From: Paramacrobiotus metropolitanus
Taxonomy: Eukaryota > Tardigrada > Eutardigrada > Parachela > Macrobiotidae
Length of the DNA: 10,921 nt
NCBI RefSeq assembly: GCF_019649055.1
Contig: NW_026570432.1
Span: forward strand, 126,001-136,921
Direction of reading: 5' to 3'
Below the pieces are notes generated by a model. That model ran no database searches and was not told the DNA's origin. It worked only from the letters and a program-made list of their open reading frames with translations. This document shows positions 1 through 6,155 of the stretch, in pieces (position 1 is the first letter of the stretch; the number at the start of each line of letters is the position of its first letter). The position numbers and the translations under genes were made by a program.

Positions 1-307
1 TTGCGTAAAATATGCATAAAAATTCATTATTGGGATTTACGTTAAATTTCTGATTTACAAATCATTGAATTAAACAAGGAGTGATTTTGTGCAAAAATTC
101 GTTTAATTACAACTGTAGTTGTAACAGAAAACTACGTGTCATCTTTATTTAACGGCTGCTCTGTGCATAGGTACATAAGTAAGTATTAGTCTCAGTTTGG
201 TTTGCCTTAATGTTATTTTTCATAAAAGCTACAGAATATATAAAAATTGTGGTATTATACAATACTTATTAAATCATATTTATATATTTACTCGTAGAGT
301 GTATCTG

Positions 308-399
308 ATAACATGACGTAAAATGCTAAACTGGTAATTTGATTTTTTCGTGGAAATTTGCATCTGCATGACTGTTATGCGAGCGCTACGTCATGTTAT
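308..399. repeat. 13-bp perfect inverted repeat
   Basis: Positions 308-320 (ATAACATGACGTA) are the exact reverse complement of 387-399, with 66 bases between. The repeat includes the TGACGTA half of a CRE-like site in each arm. It could be the ends of a small inverted-repeat element, a cruciform, or two oppositely oriented binding sites. No coding capacity is present between the arms. Confidence 0.45.
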
Positions 400-1129
400 A
401 CGCATTATGCGTCTCGTACTTATAGATGCATCAGTACATGTTTAAACTGCTGGTACCGGAAGTATGCATGCAATGAAATACTGACCACGCGCTGATATTC
501 CCGCTGTACTGTACTTTCCGGACAGATTCTGATTTGTTAGGTAAACATACGCCCCATATAGTGCGGATGCATGTTCTTATTCTATTGAATCGTCTTGTTA
601 CAAACAAAATTAATGCATGCTGCTTTTAAATTATTGACGTTCTTCTAAAGGTAGTTAAAAAATAATTTGAAAATATCTCAGCGAATGGCTATAGGCCAAA
701 TAACGCGACCCAACCCATATTTTGACCAGTGCGTATTATGCGCTGCCGCAACGCTGCCTGGACAGGGATTGCAATCATTGCATTTGTTATTTATAGGAAC
801 TTTATCGAGCAGCTGACAACTAGTCGCTAAGTTAACGTTTTTTAAATCAATGATCAATCTTCCTTAATTTGGCGAACTGCATCGTTCTGGTTATCCTTGA
901 CTAATTGAATTGTCCCTGATTCTGCATTGCATCATTTGCCATTTTCATAACTGAAAAGTACGGTACATCGATGTCATTACGCTTATATAAGAATTAATAG
1001 CTTCGGCTGAAATATTATCTTCGCTGCAAATGGTAGACCGATATTTACGCGACTGCGTTGTAACGAGATGGTGTTGTAAAGTTTATTTTGCAATATCTGA
1101 CATTAAAACTGGCTGTATTTCTTTTTCAG

Positions 1130-1203
1130 AAAAGTCATGGACGTCGTGGGTTTGGTTCCTTTCGGCGTTTTGCTCGTATTTTCCTTGGCCACAGCGGAAA
1201 AAG
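1130..1203 (+). CDS. Putative signal-peptide exon of a host gene
   Basis: A good 3' splice site (pyrimidine tract then CAG) ends at 1129. Seven bases later an ATG at 1137 in a strong context (G at -3, G at +4) opens a short frame. After MDV it encodes VGLVPFGVLLVFSLATA then EK: a hydrophobic core ending in a small-x-small cleavage-like site, typical of a secretory signal peptide. A GT at 1204-1205 preceded by AAAAAG is a plausible donor and would leave a phase-1 junction, common after signal-peptide exons. The acceptor so close to the ATG would also suit a spliced-leader trans-splicing organism. No downstream exon is identified; the retroelement may lie in the following intron. A chance coincidence of these signals in AT-rich DNA is possible. 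Confidence 0.35.
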
Positions 1204-2110
1204 GTACTAGCGCAGTGCATGTGCAAGAAATCTGCAGCTTAAGCAGCAATGTTTTCAGTAAAATAATTTGCCTGTGGGATTGCCAATCCAAAATGCGTGT
1301 AACTTAACTTTACAAATTAAAGCTTACGGTTAGAAGGAAGAGTGGTTGCACGATTGCGTAGAAAGTGAATCACCGGTATGAATTGTCAAGGTCACGCACT
1401 AAAATAAGCACGGATTTCGTTATGCTGACCTTTTCCCATCCGTTTTTCGATCTTTTCAGTACTGTTTGTGTATAGTAAGTTTTCTTTGATTCGACTTATT
1501 ATGATCGCGACTTATTATCAACTACACGACTCGTCTTAATTATTCAACATTTAAGCACGTTAACAAGTACCTAACTACTTGTACACAGTAATTGTTCATA
1601 AAAGAAAGATATGACTGAGTACTGACTACGCCCATATTTCTTTTAATTTGTTGCGGATATTAAATTTTGGCTTCAGGAAGTTTAGCAATTGCAAATACAA
1701 GCTGTTTTTATCGAAATGCAGTGAATGATAAATTTAAAGATATCAGACGTCTTTCGAGTGATTATGACATTTTAAAAATTAAAATTATTCATTGGTTATA
1801 TTATTCACGTTCTTTACGCTATCCTGCAGTCCGCATTCGCAAATAAACAAAAAGTCGAATCACGGAACTTAAGATCATTTTCAAAAATTCTAAATCAAGC
1901 CTAATCGCATGCGTCTAAAACAGACGGCAGTTGTGGCATAAAAGAATAGTCCAGTGGTCGCAAGATCATAATTATTTGACGCTATCCGCTTTAAAATTTT
2001 ACGGTTATACCACTAAAATAATACCGGTACATAGTGGGAATACAACACTGGAAATCATAGCAGAGCTACCGCAAGGCAAACACGCAGCGTTTATTTGCAG
2101 ATCACGAGAC

Positions 2111-2561
2111 TGTTAGAGGCACGACAGCCTGCGTGATAGATACGCCACTTTGCGTATGCGTATCACTGCACACATGCTGATTCGCCCTCTCTTGTACGTA
2201 CGTGAGTGGCTGCACTGCACTCTCCGCCTAGCGGATCACACCGCGGGCGCACTCACTGAGCATACTTGCTCTCTCGCTCCTCTCTCTCGCTGTATGACTC
2301 AGCGCATATACGCTCGCGTTGGATACGAGTCCAGTCTGCGCACTCACATTCCATGTGTCTGGACAGCGTGACGCCGTTGCCGCCAGCACATTTCTTTCTC
2401 TACATTTCATTACGCTCTAGAACTAGCTCGCAGCAACTTGACTTGCTGATTTCTGCCAGACACTGGCCTTTGTTGTGTTTTTCCCCGCATTCACGCGGCA
2501 TTTGCTCCACTTTATTTGTACAATAAAGTCACCTGTGAGCTCTCTGTGCTTGCCTGTCACA
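2111..2561 (+). repeat. Putative 5' LTR
   Basis: The segment begins TGTTAG and ends GTCACA, giving the TGT...ACA ends usual for LTRs, and base composition changes at its left edge. AATAAA lies 34 bases before the right edge, as expected for R/U5. A CT-rich stretch (about 2268-2291) and an AP-1 consensus TGACTCA (2295-2301) fit U3 regulatory sequence. The right edge is followed by TGG, as expected for a primer-binding site. The boundaries are inferred because the 3' LTR is not in the window for comparison. Confidence 0.5.
2522..2527 (+). promoter_or_regulatory. Polyadenylation signal AATAAA in putative LTR
   Basis: A canonical AATAAA is followed by a TG-rich stretch (CCTGTGAGCTCTCTGTGCTTG, read with its break at about 2540), as expected for a 3' end-processing site. 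In an LTR this would mark the R/U5 region and the end of genomic transcripts made from the downstream copy. Confidence 0.5.
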
Positions 2562-2580
2562 TGGTAAGCAGATCGTCTGG
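2562..2580 (+). other. Candidate primer-binding site, or splice donor
   Basis: Directly after the CA end of the putative LTR the sequence reads TGGTAAGCAGA. The TGG complements the CCA end of a tRNA. The run resembles the common animal initiator-methionine PBS (TGGTAGCAGAG) with one extra A, and a TGGTTT follows as in that tRNA, so the match is gapped and imperfect. The same bases (ATG then GTAAGC) also make a good 5' splice-site consensus, so this could instead be, or additionally be, a leader splice donor. Confidence 0.35.
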
Positions 2581-3053
2581 TTTTTCGTTCTACCGGATCC
2601 TTTGAGGAGACGGTAAAGGCATAATTTCGCGGAGAACCCTGAAGAACCCGTGGTTGAAAGTCAGATTGACTGCGAACGCAGCCTCTGCTTCAACCTGGTC
2701 TTTGCTGTCTAGCGACTGTGGTAGCAACAGGTTGATCGCAAAAGCGATCCCTGCCACCTTCGCTTGCCCTATCTTTGGCTCTTCCACACAAGGAGAGCAC
2801 TTCGGCTGACTGCCCCAGACGGACGAACGGGAACTTCCCCAATCCCAACTGACGGATCAGGCTCGGACAGTAGCCTGCAGCGCCCAGAAGGAGCCTCTCA
2901 ACAATCGGGGACCTTCGCCTTGAACGGCGACCCGCAACTCTAACGGAAATCGACCTCCCAACGGCGGATCACCGACCTCCACGGACTCTACAGTAACATA
3001 CGGTAAAGTCCCGGTTACAGGTCGACACAGGTCGATTCTAGCTATAACTTTTA

Positions 3054-3283
3054 ATTTCTAACGGCTGAAATTTATTTCTAAGAACTAGAAATAATTTTTC
3101 TACGGTAAAAAGTTAATTTTTGTCGGAGAAACCGACCTACAAAATTACTTTACCGACCTAACTGACCACTCTGTGTAACGGAGCAGAGGTCGGTCATCTT
3201 CTTACTTTCTTGATTTGACGGACTTTTCACCGTCAGAAAAATTTCTGAGAACCTAGAAATTATTTCTAACGGCTTAAAAATTA
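3054..3283 (+). repeat. Imperfect direct repeats in swapped order
   Basis: A block ATTTCTAACGGCT at 3054-3066 recurs at 3262-3274. A second block, ATTTCTAAGAACTAGAAATAA at 3073-3093 (shown across its internal break after base 20), recurs with small changes at 3241-3262. The two blocks are adjacent in both places but in opposite order. This suggests local duplication in the leader; no function is evident. Confidence 0.5.
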
Positions 3284-3371
3284 AAATTTCGACCAGAAAA
3301 CATCTCTGATCGACCTCGAAAATAATTTGTTTTTCCGCGAAAATAAGCGCGAAAATTCTTGAATTTCCTTG

Positions 3372-3641
3372 TGACGTCAGAACGTTCGATTTCCAGTACT
3401 TTGAGGCTAGCCAATCAGCGTGCAGGGGAAACTTCCCATACGCTTAACATAGGCGTGAATCATCAATTTTTTAAATTTTGCACGCGGCTCGCATTCTGTG
3501 ACGTAGGCAGTGAAGTGCAAGACCACTTAGCCCTGTGACGTCATACTGGTCAGCACAGTAGTATAGGACGTACTCTACTGTAGTACCTTATCATACTGTA
3601 CTGTACCATAGTACTGTATTGTAACGTTGTGTACTGAGTCA
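3372..3641 (+). promoter_or_regulatory. CRE/CCAAT/AP-1 motif cluster in leader
   Basis: Two perfect CRE palindromes TGACGTCA lie at 3372-3379 and 3536-3543, with a related TGACGTAG at 3499-3506. A CCAATCAG box is at 3411-3418 and an AP-1 type TGAGTCA at 3635-3641. The cluster ends roughly 180 bases before the gag ATG, where an internal promoter would be useful. CRE and CCAAT motifs are known promoter elements in animals; that they act here is inference. No clear TATA box follows them. Confidence 0.35.
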
Positions 3642-3779
3642 TACACAGACACATCAACACAACAGTAACAACAACAAGTCGGACCATCCTGACCCTCGGA
3701 AGTTCCTGAACCCAAAGACGTTCCTGATTCCATTGAACATCCCCACATAAGGGATTGTTCAATTTACTGTACAACAGTA
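3576..3779. repeat. Cluster of TACTGTA heptamers
   Basis: TACTGTA occurs at 3576-3582, 3594-3600, 3599-3605, 3612-3618 and 3765-3771. The last copy forms a perfect hairpin TACTGT-ACA-ACAGTA (3765-3779). An inverted ACAGTA also lies at 3556-3561. The density is well above what the surrounding sequence would suggest. Confidence 0.5.
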
Positions 3780-3824
3780 CAAGTCTTTCGTTGGTTCCAC
3801 TTGAACCGACCTGACCCGACAACA

Positions 3825-6077
3825 ATGTCGAACCCGAAGGAAAACGAATACGCCCGAAAGTTCAACACGGACTATTCGCGGCGCCTGACCTCCAACGCGC
3901 CGTATGCACTACGGCACTCCGGTCAGGATAAAAGTCAGCCGTCATCAACGGACTCAACAAAGTCGGCTGAGGCACGGGAGAAGCGCAACGAGCGGATCCT
4001 CCTCGCCGATTCCAACCCAACGTCCGATGACAGCTTCGAGGACGCCCACGACAAGACGTTCCTCGAGCCCCGAGCTGGCTTAGCAGCCCCGTCCCACCCG
4101 ACCGGGGGGGAATTGGAGAAGCTGCAGGCTGAGACCACATTGTCTCATGCCGAGGCGGAGCACCCACATGGTGTACCGACCTCTACGGATTCAACAGAAG
4201 GACTTCAACTGAGCTCACAGAAAGCTCAGGAGTCGGTAACGACTACGAAAGTCACCAACGCCGGACACACATCACCCAACCAGACGGATGACGTGAAGAG
4301 GTCGACATCGCCCAACTCGGGTAGAGCGACTTCACCGACTTTGAAGGTCGGAGAGAAGCAACCGATAACGGAAATCGGTCAAGCCCAACCGACCACAGAA
4401 GTCGGTAGGGCTTTACCAACCTCTAAGGACGGTCAACGGAAACCGACCTCGGAGGTCGGTTATCCTCAACCGGAGGTCGGACCTCATCTGACAACACAAG
4501 TCGGAATTGAGGTCGGAAGACTACAGCAATCACCAACCAAGGAAGTTGGCCAAGTCCAACCGACAACAGAAGTCGGGAGGATTTCGCCGACCAAGAAGGA
4601 TGGAAGTCCACCGACCAAGGAGGTTGGTCAACAGAAGCCGCCTACTGAGGTCGGACCTCACCCGACAACACAAGTCGGAACTGAGGTCGGACTACTTCCA
4701 CCGACCAAGGTCGGTCAACAAAGGCAGACCATGGAGGTCGGACCTCGTCCGACAACACAAGTCGGAACCGAGGTCGAACAACTCCCACCAACTTCAAGGA
4801 TCGGACAACAGCAGGTCGGTAAAGTCCAACCGACCTCCCTGGAACGGAAGCCAGCGGATAACAGGTCGGATATGGACATCCAGTGGCCTAAACTACCGGC
4901 CAAAACGGGAGAAACTGAAGCCCCGCCACGAAGCGGACCTCACCCGGCTGGATCACCGACCAATATACCGATGCCTAACGAAAAGGCTATCTCACCGCTA
5001 AGTCGACCTTCGCCAACGGAAGGCAGGTCGACCCAAGCAACAGAGAAGTCCGACAAGTCGCCAACAAGTCGACCTGTCGACCTACTGAAGAAGAAGTCGC
5101 CACTCATGTTTGAACTTGGCGACTCGGGTAGTGGAACACCACCACCCTCGGACGACGTATTTGACACAACACAAGTGTCACGTCCCAGCAGCAGGGATGG
5201 ATTCTTCCGAACGCCAGTGGCACCTCACTTGGGTAACCACAGGTACCAAGCAAGCACGCTTGAGTACACGGCACGGAAGTGGATCGCATCCACACCTCCA
5301 GAAAAGATCGAAGACATCGATCGACTCCGGAAACGATGCCAGGATTTGATAACACAAATCGTCCTGGCCGACCAAATCGTTAACTCCACGGAAAATCAGA
5401 TGTCGCGATCGGAGGACACCCATAAGCTCGAACGGAAGCGATGGGAGAAGGAACTAGCTGAGGCCAACAATGGCATAGCTGCGCAACAGCGCCGCATCGA
5501 ACACTTGGAGAGTCATCTCAAGAGGTCCGACAACCCATGTCGGTACGACTTCGAAGAGATCGAACGACTCCGAAGTACACTTGCAACGTCAGTGGAATCG
5601 GTCTTCGAACTGAAGAGACGCCTCGCCACCGTGGAAAAAGACCTGGCTGACACACAAACAGCCTTGGTCGAATCGGAACTGGCAGCAGGGACGTTCCACC
5701 AACAGCTGAAGCAGGCCAATGAAGAGGCCGAAGTGTACCGGAACGAGGTCGACAGATACATTGTCGAACTCAAGCAGGCCGACGACGAGGTCGACCGGCA
5801 GAAATATCGAATCGAACAACTCGAAAGGGAGATGGAAACTCTCCTGGTCAGGGCAGGACGACAGCTAATGGCTCACTACGGCCAGCAACCTGTCTCACCC
5901 GACCGAAGTAGAGCCACCACTGACCTGGAACAAGCAAACGCCCAATTGGCCGACCAGGTCTACGGACTCAATGATGTGTTGAAGGAGGAACAACGACTCC
6001 GAGCACAGCTGGAACACAGCCTGGCAGAAGCCCAGAAGGTGTACGAAGCGCAACAGAACCGCATCGCACACTTATAA
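3825..6077 (+). CDS. Gag N-terminal part: PT/EVG repeats and coiled coil
   Basis: This is a 750-residue open frame ending at TAA 6075-6077. The ATG at 3825 has A at -3 and is the first ATG in the frame, which is open from 3693. Residues 1-165 are polar and probably disordered. About 167-345 is a repetitive region of roughly twenty short modules of the type PTxEVGQ. About 350-490 is Pro/Ser/Thr-rich. From about 493 to 685, and again from 700, the sequence has heptad-like Leu/Ile spacing with many Glu, Arg, Lys and Gln: a long coiled coil. The same frame continues past the TAA into the capsid-bearing frame, so this is best read as the N-terminal part of Gag, perhaps for assembly. Spumaretroviral Gag is known to have an N-terminal coiled coil, but I see no direct similarity. 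No catalytic motif is seen. It could instead be a separate accessory ORF. Confidence 0.7.
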   Translation: MSNPKENEYARKFNTDYSRRLTSNAPYALRHSGQDKSQPSSTDSTKSAEAREKRNERILLADSNPTSDDSFEDAHDKTFLEPRAGLAAPSHPTGGELEKLQAETTLSHAEAEHPHGVPTSTDSTEGLQLSSQKAQESVTTTKVTNAGHTSPNQTDDVKRSTSPNSGRATSPTLKVGEKQPITEIGQAQPTTEVGRALPTSKDGQRKPTSEVGYPQPEVGPHLTTQVGIEVGRLQQSPTKEVGQVQPTTEVGRISPTKKDGSPPTKEVGQQKPPTEVGPHPTTQVGTEVGLLPPTKVGQQRQTMEVGPRPTTQVGTEVEQLPPTSRIGQQQVGKVQPTSLERKPADNRSDMDIQWPKLPAKTGETEAPPRSGPHPAGSPTNIPMPNEKAISPLSRPSPTEGRSTQATEKSDKSPTSRPVDLLKKKSPLMFELGDSGSGTPPPSDDVFDTTQVSRPSSRDGFFRTPVAPHLGNHRYQASTLEYTARKWIASTPPEKIEDIDRLRKRCQDLITQIVLADQIVNSTENQMSRSEDTHKLERKRWEKELAEANNGIAAQQRRIEHLESHLKRSDNPCRYDFEEIERLRSTLATSVESVFELKRRLATVEKDLADTQTALVESELAAGTFHQQLKQANEEAEVYRNEVDRYIVELKQADDEVDRQKYRIEQLEREMETLLVRAGRQLMAHYGQQPVSPDRSRATTDLEQANAQLADQVYGLNDVLKEEQRLRAQLEHSLAEAQKVYEAQQNRIAHL
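4325..4860 (+). repeat. PT/EVG coding repeat with 87-bp higher-order period
   Basis: Short modules encoding PT..EVG recur about twenty times. A longer unit starting VGPH(L/P)TTQVG recurs at 4476, 4650 and 4737: spacings of 174 and 87 bases, that is multiples of 29 codons, with a degenerate unit between. PT is mostly encoded CCGACC and VG as GTCGG, so each module is self-complementary at DNA and RNA level. Examples are 4388-4406, 4441-4461, 4560-4576, 4700-4715, 4737-4753 and 4814-4835. Confidence 0.75.
4441..4461. repeat. 21-nt near-perfect palindrome in gag
   Basis: Ten bases (4441-4450) are the exact reverse complement of 4452-4461 around a single central G. It encodes parts of two PT/EVG modules and is the longest of the CCGAC/GTCGG hairpins in the repeat region. 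Confidence 0.7.
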
Positions 6078-6155
6078 GTCCGCGAAAACGACCTGTATAA
6101 CTACGGTCTGGACGCGGATAAATATATCGATAACTTAAATCGATATATCGACGAG
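6075..6155 (+). promoter_or_regulatory. In-frame stop with downstream stem-loops
   Basis: TAA at 6075-6077 is the only stop in this frame between 3825 and 8631. The frame then continues without a stop, and coiled-coil-like sequence (YIDNLNRYIDE) carries on to the next ATG at 6156. Directly after the stop, 6078-6084 (GTCCGCG) can pair with 6113-6119 (six Watson-Crick pairs plus one G-U) around an inner GACC/GGTC stem. A perfect 10-bp hairpin, 6122-6131 with 6139-6148 and a 7-nt loop, ends eight bases before the ATG. This could support stop-codon readthrough or reinitiation; equally the stop may be a simple nonsense mutation in this copy. Confidence 0.4.

Larger units (their letters stand above)
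1..2110. other. AT-rich host-like flank, mostly non-coding
   Basis: This stretch is clearly AT-richer than the sequence after 2111 and holds no long open frame on either strand. Apart from one plausible small exon (1130-1203) and a 13-bp inverted repeat (308-320 with 387-399), I see no gene, RNA gene or recognisable transposon in it. A TATA-like run lies at about 236-245 and a splice-acceptor-like tract (TTATTTGCAG) ends at 2100, ten bases before the putative LTR. The last bases before 2111 (GAGAC) are where one copy of a target-site duplication would sit. The matching copy would lie outside the window. Confidence 0.6.
2562..3824 (+). other. Long non-coding leader of the element
   Basis: About 1.26 kb separate the putative LTR from the first gag ATG, which is long for this class. 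No convincing open frame is present. The first part (2600-3000) is GC-rich with many CGACC/GGTCG words. The part 3030-3360 is AT-rich with imperfect repeats and hairpins: 3115-3146 has the stem GTCGG-AGAAA-CCGAC flanked by AATTTT/AAAATT, and ACCGACCT 3152-3159 is complementary to 3187-3194. The part 3372-3641 holds transcription-factor-like sites. The gag frame itself is open from 3693 but has no ATG before 3825. Splicing of the leader or an internal promoter are both possible. Confidence 0.55.

Noticed and set aside
1030-1242. 70-residue plus-strand frame over the putative exon
   Set aside because: It is in a different register from the signal peptide and looks random; the splice signals support the other frame.
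1931-2116. 61-residue frame ending at the LTR start
   Set aside because: No ATG start, no recognisable motif and AT-rich codon use; the stop falls in the first bases of the LTR by chance. An acceptor-like tract at 2100 is noted instead.
4325-4860. CRISPR-like regular repeats
   Set aside because: Repeats are coding, variable and in frame with no unique spacers; the setting is a eukaryotic retroelement.
4507-5001. 164-residue plus-strand frame rich in RPRR and KS
   Set aside because: It is the PT/EVG repeat read in another register; the repeat keeps several frames open. The gag register continues through it.
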